A stretch of 41,895 nt of DNA from Pseudomonas sp. (GTDB lineage Bacteria > Pseudomonadota > Gammaproteobacteria > Pseudomonadales > Pseudomonadaceae): positions 1 through 41,895 of the forward strand of contig JAUYKV010000005.1 of NCBI GenBank assembly GCA_030699825.1, in the 5' to 3' direction. The position numbers and the translations under genes are program-made. Each line of letters opens with the position of its first letter. Positions within the stretch are counted from its first letter, which is position 1. This document shows, one piece after another, positions 29,012 through 38,264 of this stretch. The notes below the pieces were generated by a model that searched no databases, was not told the origin of the DNA, and saw only the letters and a program-made list of their open reading frames with translations.

Positions 29012-29248
29012 ATGAGCACCATGAACATATCACTACCCGAAGCCTTGAAAAGCTTTGTCGATGAGCAGGTTGGCCAGCATGGCTACAGCACCAGTAGCGA
29101 GTACATTCGCGAGCTGATTCGCAAGGATCATGATCGACAACACCTGCGTGGCCTGCTCCTGGCTGGAGCGGAATCCGCCCCCACTGCGCCTGCCGATGGC
29201 GCCTACTTCGAATCGCTACGCGCCAAGGTGCGGAACGCTCAGGGATGA
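29012..29248 (+). CDS. parD: ParD-type antitoxin
   Basis: 78 aa. An N-terminal ribbon-helix-helix domain (MNISLPEALKSFVDEQV, then STSSEYIRELIRKDHD) binds the operator; the acidic C-terminal part wraps the toxin. The ATG at 29012 is preferred over a TTG six codons upstream. The stop overlaps the toxin ATG (ATGA). It neutralises the following ParE-like toxin and represses the operon, as known for the family. Confidence 0.9.
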   Translation: MSTMNISLPEALKSFVDEQVGQHGYSTSSEYIRELIRKDHDRQHLRGLLLAGAESAPTAPADGAYFESLRAKVRNAQG

Positions 29249-29574
29249 AGGCCAAACTGGTTATCCCGAGAGCACTGGCAAGCCAGGATGTTGATGACGC
29301 GATCAGCTACTACCTGAGCGAAGGCGCCGAACAGGCCGCGCTTGGCTTCATTGATGCCCTGGAAAAGGCCTATGCCCGCATTGGCCGTCACCCATCGGCT
29401 GGCTCAACCCGCTACGCCCACGAACTCGACCTGCCGGGGCTGCACTGCTGGCCACTGAAGCGCTACCCCCACATCGTCTTCTATGTAGAGCGCGACGATC
29501 ACATTGACGTGTGGCGCGTACTCCACGGGATGAGGGATATTCCTGCTTGGCTGAGCGATACCCCTACCCACTGA
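29245..29574 (+). CDS. parE: ParE-type toxin
   Basis: 109 aa of the RelE/ParE superfamily. Motifs are ALASQDVDDAISYYLSEGA near the start, YARIGRHPSAGSTRY, LKRYPHIVFYVERDD and the closing VWRVLHGMRDIP. ParE proteins poison DNA gyrase. It is translationally coupled to the antitoxin. It lies in a remnant island next to tRNA-Ser, and its frame looks intact. Confidence 0.9.
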   Translation: MKAKLVIPRALASQDVDDAISYYLSEGAEQAALGFIDALEKAYARIGRHPSAGSTRYAHELDLPGLHCWPLKRYPHIVFYVERDDHIDVWRVLHGMRDIPAWLSDTPTH

Positions 29575-29880
29575 GCCGTGCACCCTTCACGGCAAGACCT
29601 TCCAACGCCGCTGGAGTCGCGTGTATTTCGGCCAGGACAAAGCCGATTGTCAGCGCTGGATTAAGAAGCTGCTGCCGATCTGCCATCCGGCCCCCTGGCC
29701 GTCACTTCGGATTGACCCAGGAACACGCCCTGCAACTCTATCGGGGGCGTGGTGTGAGGGTGGCGGCATGACTATTCGGCTCATCACTCAAAAGCCGGCC
29801 TTGGGATGCGCAGCTGTCACCCGATCACCTGCAAGACGCGCTGCCCCTCAACCCGCTGATCGATGCGGGGCATTAACAAA
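29575..29880 (+). pseudogene. Decayed coding fragments between the two toxin-antitoxin pairs
   Basis: Short coding-like pieces occur in different + frames: HGKTFQRRWSRVYFGQDKA with QRWIKKLL, then TQEHALQLYRGRGVRVA, then WDAQLSPDHLQDALPLNPL ending in a stop at the GGGGCATTAA near 29875. They read like one gene broken by frameshifts. I cannot name the family. A phage or plasmid origin is inferred only from the context. Confidence 0.4.
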
Positions 29881-29881
29881 A

Positions 29882-29899
29882 CGTACGACTTGTCGTACG
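29882..29899. promoter_or_regulatory. Candidate autoregulatory operator of the YefM/YoeB pair
   Basis: CGTACGAC-TT-GTCGTACG has perfect 8-bp arms and a 2-nt centre. It lies 32 bp before the antitoxin ATG. Phd/YefM antitoxins repress their own operon through short palindromes in this position. Confidence 0.6.
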
Positions 29900-29930
29900 C
29901 TAGCCATCTGGATCCAGGAGGCTCAGCCCC

Positions 29931-30173
29931 ATGCAAACCCTAACCGCAAGTGAAGCACGCACAAACCTGTACCGGCTCATGGACCAATCAGCCGAATCAC
30001 ACCAGCCCATTTTGATTTCGGGCAAGCGGACTAACTCTGTTCTGGTGTCAGCCGAAGATTGGGACGCCATCCAGGAGACTCTCTACCTACTGTCTGTTCC
30101 GGGCATGCGCGAGTCGATCAAGGAAGGCATGGCCGAGCCGGTCGAGGAATGCAATAAGGAACTGGATTGGTGA
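29931..30173 (+). CDS. yefM: Phd/YefM-type antitoxin
   Basis: 80 aa. The Phd/YefM N-terminal DNA-binding fold reads MQTLTASEARTNLYRLMDQ, then PILISGKRTNSVLVSAEDW. The C-terminal toxin-binding tail is MRESIKEGMAEPVEEC. The ribosome site is AGGAGG 8 nt before the ATG. The stop overlaps the toxin start (GTGA). It forms the second toxin-antitoxin pair of the island. Confidence 0.9.
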   Translation: MQTLTASEARTNLYRLMDQSAESHQPILISGKRTNSVLVSAEDWDAIQETLYLLSVPGMRESIKEGMAEPVEECNKELDW

Positions 30174-30433
30174 CTTGGCAGCTCGTCTACACAAAACAGG
30201 CTCAGAAAGATGCACAGAAGCTCGCGGCAGCAGGTCTGAAGGACAAAGCGAAAGGATTGCTCGCCGTTGTGCAGGAAAACCCGTTCCAGAACCCGCCGCC
30301 CTATGAAAAGCTGGTCGGTGATCTTGCCGGGGCTTACTCGCGGCGCATCAACATTCAACACCGGCTGGTATATCAGGTGCTGCAAGACGAACAGGTGGTG
30401 AAGGTGCTGCGGCTCTGGTCGCACTACGACTGA
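30170..30433 (+). CDS. yoeB: YoeB-type mRNA interferase toxin
   Basis: 87 aa from a GTG that overlaps the antitoxin stop. It is a RelE-superfamily ribosome-dependent endoribonuclease. The catalytic residues of YoeB are at the expected places: Glu46 (PYEKL), Arg65 (INIQHRLVY) and His85-Tyr86 near the C-terminus (LWSHYD). The central SRRINIQHRLVYQV is the family signature. Apparently intact. Confidence 0.92.
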   Translation: MTWQLVYTKQAQKDAQKLAAAGLKDKAKGLLAVVQENPFQNPPPYEKLVGDLAGAYSRRINIQHRLVYQVLQDEQVVKVLRLWSHYD

Positions 30434-30440
30434 CCGACAT

Positions 30441-30460
30441 TTTCGACACCTCATCGACAC
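30441..30460. repeat. Direct repeat TTTCGACAC-N5-CGACAC, right copy
   Basis: Pairs with 28937-28956 (18 of 20 positions identical). It lies between the YoeB stop and the tRNA-Ser terminator. Confidence 0.5.
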
Positions 30461-30467
30461 CAGCAAA

Positions 30468-30514
30468 AGCCAAAAAGCAAAAAGCCCTGAAATCTTGTTA
30501 GAAATCAGGGCTTT
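30468..30514 (-). terminator. Terminator after tRNA-Ser
   Basis: AAAGCCCTGA (30481-30490) and TCAGGGCTTT (30505-30514) form a perfect 10-bp stem with a 14-nt loop. Read on the minus strand it is followed by two T-runs (CTTTTTGCTTTTT). It may also end yoeB transcription from the other side. Confidence 0.85.
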
Positions 30515-30527
30515 AGCATTTCGAAAG

Positions 30528-30617
30528 TGGCGGTGAAGGTGGGATTTGAACCCACGATACGATTTCTCGTATACACACTTTCCAGGCGTGCTCCTTCAAC
30601 CACTCGGACACTTCACC
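30528..30617 (-). tRNA. tRNA-Ser (anticodon GGA)
   Basis: 90 nt with the acceptor stem GGTGAAG/CTTCACC, discriminator G and an encoded CCA. The anticodon loop CTGGAAA carries GGA. It has a long class II variable arm (ACGAGAAATCGT) and the T-loop TTCAAAT. Its 3' end, and only that, is repeated at 28814-28843, so it is the insertion target of the neighbouring island and has been restored by the element's own copy. Confidence 0.96.
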
Positions 30618-30932
30618 GGATCTCGGCTGACACTGGGTGTCTGTCGAGGCGCGCTAATCTAGCCGAAGAGCTCGCCAAAGGCAAAAGTTTTTTTCAGAAG
30701 ATTCATGCGCTTAAGCCGAATGCTCGGTATCCGCCCGGCAAGCAGGGGCCTTGGCTGCGTGCCGTGCTTGCCAGCAGCACCGGCGCGGGCAGAATGATCG
30801 TCTGCCTATCGTCCATTTCAAGCCGATAGGCTGCAAACACCCGCCACAGCTGACTCACCAGTCAGCCACGGCGCTTTACCTGGACGCTGCGGGTGGGTAA
30901 CTTCTGCTGCACTTCAGTCCAAGGAACCCGCC
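30618..30932. other. 315-bp gap, no gene seen
   Basis: The tRNA-Ser promoter (minus) and the crotonase promoter (plus) should lie here. Nothing else was recognised. Confidence 0.5.
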
Positions 30933-31622
30933 ATGAGCGACCTGATCAGCTACCAATTGGAAGACGGTATTGCCACTCTGACCCTGTGCAACGGCAAGGT
31001 GAATGCCATCTCGCCGGACGTGATCGCAGCCTTCAATGCCGCACTGGATCGTGCCGAGCAGGACAAGGCCATCGTCATCGTCACCGGCCAGCCGGGCATT
31101 CTGTCCGGTGGTTACGACCTCAAGGTGATGACCTCCGGCCCGCAGAACGCGGTCGCCCTGGTTGCCGCGGGCTCGACCCTGGCTCGGCGCATGCTCGCCC
31201 ATCCCTTCCCGATCATCGTCGCCTGTCCGGGCCATGCTGTGGCCAAGGGTGCCTTTCTCCTGCTCTCGGCCGACTACCGGATCGGCGTCGAAGGGCCGTT
31301 CAGCATCGGCCTGAACGAAGTGCAGATCGGCATGACCATGCATAACGTCGGCATCGAGCTGGCACGTGATCGCCTGGACAAGTCGACGTTCCAGCGCTCG
31401 GTGATCAATGGCCAGATGTTTGACCCGCAAGGCGCGGTGGATGCCGGCTTCCTCGACAAGGTGGTGCCAGCCGAGCAACTGCTGGCCACAGCCCAGGCGG
31501 TCGCCCAGCAGCTGAAGAAAATCAACATGAACGCGCACAAGAACACCAAGCTGAAGGTGCGCAAGGCACTACTGGAAACCCTCGACCAGGCCATCGAGCT
31601 GGACAAGCAGCACCTGGTCTGA
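30933..31622 (+). CDS. Enoyl-CoA hydratase/isomerase family protein (crotonase fold)
   Basis: 229 aa. The crotonase fold is recognisable from LEDGIATLTLCNGKVNAIS at the start, the oxyanion-hole loop SGGYDLKVM and the second loop GHAVAKGAFLLLSADYRIG. The two usual catalytic glutamates of hydratases are not both evident, since the second loop reads AKGAFLL where hydratases have Glu, so the reaction may be different (isomerase, hydrolase). It stands alone, with AAGGAA 7 nt before the ATG and a clear terminator after it. Confidence 0.87.
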   Translation: MSDLISYQLEDGIATLTLCNGKVNAISPDVIAAFNAALDRAEQDKAIVIVTGQPGILSGGYDLKVMTSGPQNAVALVAAGSTLARRMLAHPFPIIVACPGHAVAKGAFLLLSADYRIGVEGPFSIGLNEVQIGMTMHNVGIELARDRLDKSTFQRSVINGQMFDPQGAVDAGFLDKVVPAEQLLATAQAVAQQLKKINMNAHKNTKLKVRKALLETLDQAIELDKQHLV

Positions 31623-31647
31623 CGCTCAGGGTCACGATCGCTCTCCG

Positions 31648-31675
31648 GCCCGGCCTTGCGCCGGGCACTTTTATC
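31648..31675 (+). terminator. Rho-independent terminator after the crotonase gene
   Basis: GCCCGGC-CTTGC-GCCGGGC followed by ACTTTTA; the arms lie at 31648-31654 and 31660-31666. Confidence 0.85.
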
Positions 31676-31753
31676 ACGATGTACTGGTTACGGGCTGCAA
31701 CCGCCGATCGCTGCAACGGCATGCTTCACCCGACCGCTTCCAGGCCGCTCGTA

Positions 31754-31956
31754 GCGCAACGCCGCAGCGGGCGTTTTTGGCGATCCGTAGGGTGTCACTC
31801 GCCGCAGGCAGTGCACCATGGTTCACCGGCGCGGCATAAAGCTGGCGGGTTGTCGCTGCGCTCCGAACGGACGGCGCCCCGGCCGCCCTACGCTCCGAAC
31901 GGACTACCGATGTTTGAAGCGGTCGCAGTAGGCGGAGTTTTTTCACAAGCTCTCAG
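31754..31956. mobile_element. MITE-like element, left-truncated copy B
   Basis: About 203 bp, nearly the same as 8584-8787 with about a dozen differences by eye. The right terminal sequence (reverse complement CTGAGAGCTTGTGAAAA, 31940-31956) is present; the left one is missing. The terminal CTGAG supplies the TGA stop of the minus-strand amidotransferase gene. Confidence 0.78.
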
Positions 31957-32681
31957 TCATTCAGGCCGGCGCGGCCGTGGGCGACGAAGCGCATCATCCA
32001 CTCGGCCACCGTGTGGCCCTGGTGCTCGTGTTGCAGGCTGTCGACGCCCTTGCGATAGGCCTCCTGGCCAATGTGCTGCTGGCGAATCTCCAGCAGCTCC
32101 TTGGAATAGTTGTGGATGAACTCCGGATGGCCCTGGAAGCACAGCACCTGGTCGTCGATGCAGTAGGCGGCGATCGGGCAGAAGTCGCTGGAGGCCAGCA
32201 GCGTGGCATTTTCCGGCAGCTTGGTGACCTGATCCTGGTGGCTGATCAGCAGGGTCAGCTCCTCCAGCACCGGGCTCATCCAGGCCGGCTGGTGGGCCAG
32301 GCGGTAGCGATGGGTGCCCACGCCCCAGCCCTGTTCGGCACGCTCGGCCTTGCCGCCGAGCAGCAGCGCCAGTAGTTGGTGACCGAAGCAGATGCCGAGC
32401 AGCTTATCGCCGTGGGCATAGCGCTCGAGCAGATAGCTCTTGAGGGTTTCGATCCACGGGTCGCTGCCAAACGAATCGGCCTTGCTGCCGGTGACCAGGT
32501 AGGCGTCGTAGTGTTCGCTGTCCGGCGGGTAGCGGCCTTCCATCACGTTGTACACGGTGAACTCGGCGGCGATCGGCTGGCGAGCGAAGAGCTGCTCGAA
32601 CATCCGGCCATAGCCCTGGTACTGGTCGACCAGTTCGGGGCGAAGAATGTCAGTTTCCAGAATGCAAATCTGCAACGGCAT
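31953..32681 (-). CDS. Class I glutamine amidotransferase (GMP-synthase-like)
   Basis: 242 aa from the ATG at 32679-32681 (MPLQICILETDIL). The GATase1 catalytic triad is visible: Cys98 in LLGICFGHQLLALLLGG, and His185 and Glu187 in CFQGHPEF. Stand-alone members of this type release ammonia from glutamine for an unknown acceptor, or act on gamma-glutamyl compounds. The ribosome site is weak. The TGA stop is formed by the first bases of the adjoining MITE-like repeat, so the last residues may differ from homologues. Confidence 0.88.
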   Translation of the reverse strand: MPLQICILETDILRPELVDQYQGYGRMFEQLFARQPIAAEFTVYNVMEGRYPPDSEHYDAYLVTGSKADSFGSDPWIETLKSYLLERYAHGDKLLGICFGHQLLALLLGGKAERAEQGWGVGTHRYRLAHQPAWMSPVLEELTLLISHQDQVTKLPENATLLASSDFCPIAAYCIDDQVLCFQGHPEFIHNYSKELLEIRQQHIGQEAYRKGVDSLQHEHQGHTVAEWMMRFVAHGRAGLND

Positions 32682-33008
32682 GGGGCAAATACCTGAAACG
32701 CGGGTGGTGGTTGGTAGGGTGTTCAAGCCTGCCTGTGGCCGGACGGCAAGGCAAGAGGACGAGTTGCCAGCCCGGCACAAAGTCGACCGATTGCCAAGTC
32801 TGCGCCTGTATCAGCGGGTTCGATAGTCCGCCTATCGCCCGTTCGCGCCTGTCACCCCGTACACAGGTGATCGGCGCGACGGACCGACGGACAGGCACTC
32901 GATCAACACCCCCGATACAGCAACAAGCTCTCACCACCAGCGCAGGGCGTTCGCGCAGCGACGCAGCATGATCGGCGCGCTTGCGTGTTCCCTGCGGTTC
33001 ACTCGGAG
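32682..33008. other. 327-bp gap, no gene seen
   Basis: Promoter region of the amidotransferase and 3' flank of the FadB-like gene. No terminator or repeat was recognised. Confidence 0.45.
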
Positions 33009-35153
33009 TCAGAAAATTTTGTTCCTGGCGGCTTTCTCCAGCAACAAGGCCGGCGGCAGGAAACGCTCGCCGTACTGCTCGGCCAGGTACTGGGCGCGGG
33101 CGACGAAATCGCGGATGCCGTACTGGTTGATGAACTGCAGCGCCCCACCGGTCCAGGCGGCAAAGCCAATGCCGAAGATCGAGCCAATGTTGGCGTCTGC
33201 CACCGACTCGAGCACGCCCTCCTCCACGCAGCGCACGGTTTCTATGGCCTGGATGAAGAGGAGGCGATCGCGCACATCCTGCTGCGAGATTTGCGCCTCA
33301 GGCTTTTCGAAACGGGTCTTGAGCTGCGGCCACAGGTGCTTCTTGCCGCCGACCGGGTACTCGTAGAAACCCGCACCGGCCGCTTTGCCCGGTCGTTTGT
33401 ATTCACCCAGCATCTGCTCGATCACCGCGAAGGCGGGATGCGGCGCGATGCTCTTGCCCTCCTCGGCCAGGTCCTTGAGGGTCTGCTGGCGGATGTGATT
33501 CATCAGGCTCAGCGACACTTCGTCGCTGATCGCCAGCGGGCCGACCGGCATGCCGGCCTTGCGCGCCTCGGTTTCGATCATGGCCGCGTTGATGCCTTCG
33601 CCGAGCATGGCGATGCCTTCGTTGGTGAAGGTGCCGAACACCCGCGAGGTGAAGAAGCCACGGCTGTCGTTGACCACGATCGGGGTCTTGTTGATCTGCA
33701 TGACGTAGTCGAAGCCGCGCGCCAGTGCCTCGTCGCTGGTGCGCTCGCCCCTGATGATTTCCACCAGCGGCATTTTGTCCACCGGGCTGAAGAAATGCAG
33801 GCCGATGAATTTCTCCTGTTTCTGTACCGCAGTGGCCAGGCCAGTGATCGGCAAGGTCGAGGTATTGGACGCGACCAACGCATCCGCCAGCGCGACCCGC
33901 TCGGCGGCGGCGGTGACATTGGCCTTGAGGTCGCGATCCTCGAATACCGCCTCGATGATCAGATCGCAGCCTGCGAAGTCGGCATCCTTGTCGCTGGCCT
34001 TGATCCGCGCCAGGATGCCGTCGCGCTTGTCGGCACTCATCTGGCCGCGGCCGACCTTTTTCTCCAGCAGTTTGGCCGAATAGCTCTTGCCCTTCTCGGC
34101 CGCTTCCAGCGAGACGTCCTTGAGCACCACCTCGATACCGGCCACGGCCGAGACATAGGCAATGCCCGCGCCCATCATGCCCGCGCCGAGCACGCCGACC
34201 TTGCGCGTTACGTAGGGCTCGAAGCCCTGGGGCCGCGAGCCACCGGCGTTGATCTGGTTGAGCTGGAACCAGAAGGTGCCAATCATGTTCTTCGCCACTT
34301 GGCCGGTGGCCAGTTCGGTGAAGTAGCGCGCCTCGATGATCTGCGCGGTGTCGAAGTCGACCTGGGTGCCCTCGACCGCGGCGCACAGGATCTTCTCCGG
34401 AGCGGGGAAACAGCCCTTGGTCTTGTCGCGCAGAATGGAGGGGGCGATGGCGAGCATCTGCGCCACATTGGGGCTTGCCGGGGTGCCGCCGGGGATCTTG
34501 TAACCGGGCATATCCCAGGGTTGCTTGGGCGCCGGGTTGGCCAGAATCCAGGCCCGCGCCTTGGCCAGCAGATCATCCTTGTCGCTGGCCAGTTCATCGA
34601 TCAGGCCGGCCTTGAGCGCGGCATCCGGGCGCACCTTCTTGCCTTCGAGCAGATACGGCAGAGCCTTTTCCAGCCCCAGCAGGCGCACCATGCGCACCAC
34701 CCCGCCGCCGCCGGGCAGCAGGCCGAGGGTCACTTCCGGCAGGCCGAATTGCACGCGGGAACTGTCCAGGGCAATGCGGTAGTGACACGCCAGGCAGATT
34801 TCCCAGCCGCCGCCCAGAGCGGTGCCATTGATCGCCGCCACCACCGGTTTGCCCAGGGTTTCCAGGCGGCGCAGTTGGCCCTTGATCGTCAGGATCATGT
34901 CGTAGAACGGCTTGGCATCGGCCTTGCTGACCTTGATCAGCTCATTGAGATCGCCGCCGGCAAAGAAGGTCTTCTTCGCCGAGGTGACGATCACCCCGGC
35001 GATGCTGTCCTTCTCGGTTTCCAGGCGCGCGACGACTTTGCCCATGGCCTCGCGGTACTCCGCGTTCATGGTGTTGGCACTCTGCCCGGGCATATCGATG
35101 GTCAGCACGACGATAGCGTCCTGGCCCTTTTCGTAACGGATGGCGTCAGTCAT
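33009..35153 (-). CDS. Two-domain enoyl-CoA hydratase / 3-hydroxyacyl-CoA dehydrogenase
   Basis: 714 aa, FadB/FadJ-like. The N-terminal crotonase domain (about 1-190) has both catalytic glutamates: about 118 in GTALGGGWEICLA and about 140 in FGLPEVTLGLLPGGGG. The NAD-binding 3-hydroxyacyl-CoA dehydrogenase domain has VGVLGAGMMGAGIAY (about 318-332) and the catalytic histidine in GLHFFSPVDKMPLVEI; a C-terminal 3HCDH domain follows. The ATG at 35151-35153 is preferred over a start six codons upstream. With the thiolase upstream it forms a beta-oxidation pair, from memory like PA1737-PA1736. The thiolase is first and a 164-bp gap separates them. Confidence 0.93.
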   Translation of the reverse strand: MTDAIRYEKGQDAIVVLTIDMPGQSANTMNAEYREAMGKVVARLETEKDSIAGVIVTSAKKTFFAGGDLNELIKVSKADAKPFYDMILTIKGQLRRLETLGKPVVAAINGTALGGGWEICLACHYRIALDSSRVQFGLPEVTLGLLPGGGGVVRMVRLLGLEKALPYLLEGKKVRPDAALKAGLIDELASDKDDLLAKARAWILANPAPKQPWDMPGYKIPGGTPASPNVAQMLAIAPSILRDKTKGCFPAPEKILCAAVEGTQVDFDTAQIIEARYFTELATGQVAKNMIGTFWFQLNQINAGGSRPQGFEPYVTRKVGVLGAGMMGAGIAYVSAVAGIEVVLKDVSLEAAEKGKSYSAKLLEKKVGRGQMSADKRDGILARIKASDKDADFAGCDLIIEAVFEDRDLKANVTAAAERVALADALVASNTSTLPITGLATAVQKQEKFIGLHFFSPVDKMPLVEIIRGERTSDEALARGFDYVMQINKTPIVVNDSRGFFTSRVFGTFTNEGIAMLGEGINAAMIETEARKAGMPVGPLAISDEVSLSLMNHIRQQTLKDLAEEGKSIAPHPAFAVIEQMLGEYKRPGKAAGAGFYEYPVGGKKHLWPQLKTRFEKPEAQISQQDVRDRLLFIQAIETVRCVEEGVLESVADANIGSIFGIGFAAWTGGALQFINQYGIRDFVARAQYLAEQYGERFLPPALLLEKAARNKIF

Positions 35154-35317
35154 TTTAAATTCTCTTGCCAAATGTCGGGGGAGCGCTTCAGGGGCGTCAC
35201 GAGCGAAGGTCAGGCAAGGCGGAAATCATTCGGGAAGCGGAGTTTGCTGTTGCAAATGAGCATTCCAGGAGGATTTCCAACGCGGCATGGCCGAGCGCAG
35301 TAGCCCGTGATAGCTCC

Positions 35318-36523
<1,206 letters not shown>

Positions 36524-36975
36524 GGCGTCCTCAGGTATGGATGGCGGCGCATTGCTGCCTGGCTGCGCCTATTCTGCTTGACTGCTCTACCTTACCCCCA
36601 GACGGGGCAGGCTCAATGACCGAAGTGCTCAGGCACATTGACCGAGCCGCTCAGACGAACGGTCATCTACTGGCCTTATGCAGGCACAGGCTGGCCTAAT
36701 GGCCCTGGGTCAAGGGTTGCTCAGGCTCTTGGCAGTACCGGGCATAACTCAATGTTCAGAGTTCGCAACGGTTAGCAACCAAGTCATCTAAGCGCCCCCT
36801 GACATGCCCCTAGAGTTAGCATGACTACACGGAAATAGAGTTACAAAAGTAGATGCCGCCGCCGGGGTTTGCCGGGGTGGTTTTTCAGTCCACGCCCAGG
36901 CGTGACGCTGTAGCCCGACAGGTCTTTAGAGCGGGTATTCGACGCCACACCAACAAAAACAAAAGGCAGATGGCC
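36524..36975. other. 452-bp gap upstream of the thiolase, no gene seen
   Basis: It should contain the promoter of the thiolase-FadB unit (minus) and of the 31-aa peptide gene (plus). I looked for a PsrA/FadR-like dyad and saw none. Confidence 0.5.
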
Positions 36976-37071
36976 ATGTTCAAACAGCCCAAAATCCGGC
37001 AAGCAAGCCTGATCGTCTTCGCCACGACCTTGATCCTGATTCTTCCCAACCTGACCCGTCTGGTCGGTTAG
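36976..37071 (+). CDS. 31-aa single-helix membrane peptide
   Basis: MFKQPKIRQASLIVFATTLI and on: a basic N-terminus, then one hydrophobic helix (about residues 10-27), then a short polar end. AAGG lies 9 nt before the ATG at 36976; an ATG six bases earlier is too close to this site. The positive-inside charge pattern and ribosome site support a real small protein. No family is recognised. A strong 11-bp stem follows at 37081-37118. Confidence 0.55.
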   Translation: MFKQPKIRQASLIVFATTLILILPNLTRLVG

Positions 37072-37080
37072 CCCACCTCC

Positions 37081-37118
37081 CGCGCCAGGCTGGTGGCTCG
37101 GGCGATCAGCCTGGCGCG
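37081..37118. other. Strong hairpin after the 31-aa gene
   Basis: CGCGCCAGGCT (37081-37091) and AGCCTGGCGCG (37108-37118), a perfect 11-bp stem with a 16-nt loop. There is no T-run on either strand, so it is either an mRNA-stabilising structure or a weak terminator. Confidence 0.5.
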
Positions 37119-37310
37119 GACAATCCACTATCCGCAGGCTGTCAGAATCGACGCCGTGGCCGCCTGCGCGGCGAGCAGATCGTCTGTGCCACCGCTGGTG
37201 AATACCAGCCTACGCGGATCGACCCCGGCATTGGCGCGCAAGACGGAAACGAACAACAGGGCCAGGTTCATGGCAACCCAGCAGGTCAGGCCTCAGCTTG
37301 TAGAACCAAA

Positions 37311-37345
37311 GCGCCCGCTGCAGCCGTAAAGGCTGCAACGGGCGC
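37311..37345. terminator. Long hairpin, probable terminator
   Basis: GCGCCCGCTGCAGCC and GGCTGCAACGGGCGC form a 15-bp stem with one mismatch and the loop GTAAA. On the minus strand it is followed by TTTGGTT. It may back up the hairpin at 37393-37419 in ending the RraB-like gene. Confidence 0.55.
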
Positions 37346-37392
37346 GATTGAGATCCTCGGGACCAGGCGGCAATAGCGGGAGAAGAGAGACA

Positions 37393-37419
37393 CATCGGCC
37401 AGCCAGAGACCGGCCGATG
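37393..37419 (-). terminator. Hairpin after the RraB-like gene
   Basis: CATCGGCC (37393-37400) and GGCCGATG (37412-37419), perfect 8-bp arms, about 25 bp after the stop codon. On the minus strand a pyrimidine-rich stretch (TGTCTCTCTTCT) follows. Confidence 0.55.
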
Positions 37420-37443
37420 CCCGTTACCGCAAGCGCATGGCGA

Positions 37444-37785
37444 TCAAGGTTGCAGGCCTTTGACCTCCTGCGTCACACCCCAACCGTCCAGTTTGCCGCC
37501 AAGCGGGGCCACGACAGACTCCAGGTCATGCTCGAAGTCGCCAATGCCGTGGTAGGTCGCATACATCACTTTGCTGACTTGCAGGTGCCAGGCGCCGTCA
37601 TCCCGTTCGGTGACCAAGGCATGCAAGGACTCGCCACGAAAGTTTCTGGTCGCCATGCGTGCCCGCTCCTCATCCGGGAAAATGGCGTAGAACTCGATGG
37701 GATGGAAGCTGGTGAAGTCGAAACCACCCTCTTTCATCCGCCGCAAAACTCCGTTACTGACATCATCGTGCAAGGCTGTGCTCAT
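37444..37785 (-). CDS. RraB-family protein (ribonuclease E inhibitor type)
   Basis: 113 aa. The pattern VLRRMKEGGFDFTSFHPIEF, then FPDEERARMATRNF and DFEHDLESVVAPLGGKLDGWG, with the acidic first part, fits the RraB fold, which binds RNase E and changes its activity. GGAG lies 8 nt before the ATG. Monocistronic. The family assignment comes from sequence pattern only; the in vivo target is not shown. Confidence 0.78.
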   Translation of the reverse strand: MSTALHDDVSNGVLRRMKEGGFDFTSFHPIEFYAIFPDEERARMATRNFRGESLHALVTERDDGAWHLQVSKVMYATYHGIGDFEHDLESVVAPLGGKLDGWGVTQEVKGLQP

Positions 37786-38264
37786 GAAGTGATCTCCTCA
37801 GCGATGGAAGGATTAACTGCTTTCCCATTGCAACCGCCATAACTGCGACGGCGTTGCGACACCTGTAACCATGTCGCCCGAGATTCAAGCAAGGAGCTGC
37901 TTGATGTGTCATAAGCCAGACCTGAGGACAGGGCTGGTCGACGATGCGCCATTCAGAGCGAATGGCGCGAAGCTGTCGAGTGCAGAGTAGCGCGAAGCAG
38001 AAAGATTTGCAGGAGCAAAAGACAACTTGTGACAAAACCGGCTCCCGCCTCTTCAGATCGCGCCCTTTATAAATTCGTGCGCTGACTGAAGATCTGGCAA
38101 TCCGTAGCCCGGATAAGCCCCAGCGCAATCCGGGGTTGCACCCTGACGACCGACATCATGTCAGATTAGCCGGCGTCTCGAGGCTGGCGACTCAGGATAA
38201 GCGTTCGCCGCTAACCTGCCCTTTCCGTGAACGCGTTGCCGACAAGTTGTGCATTGCGCAGGAC
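37786..38264. other. 479-bp gap with a hairpin and a REP unit
   Basis: A perfect stem GCGCCATTC-AGAGC-GAATGGCGC lies at 37946-37968, and a REP-like unit at 38104-38135. No gene is supported. Confidence 0.5.
38104..38135. repeat. REP-like element (GTAGCCCGGATAAG..CAATCCGGG)
   Basis: GTAGCCCGGATAAGCCCC then AGCGCAATCCGGGG; nearly the same as 40782-40813. CCCGGAT and ATCCGGG pair. Confidence 0.8.

Noticed and set aside
32985..35303. 772-aa open frame on the + strand
   Set aside because: Antisense shadow of the FadB-like gene; the minus frame has full catalytic motifs.
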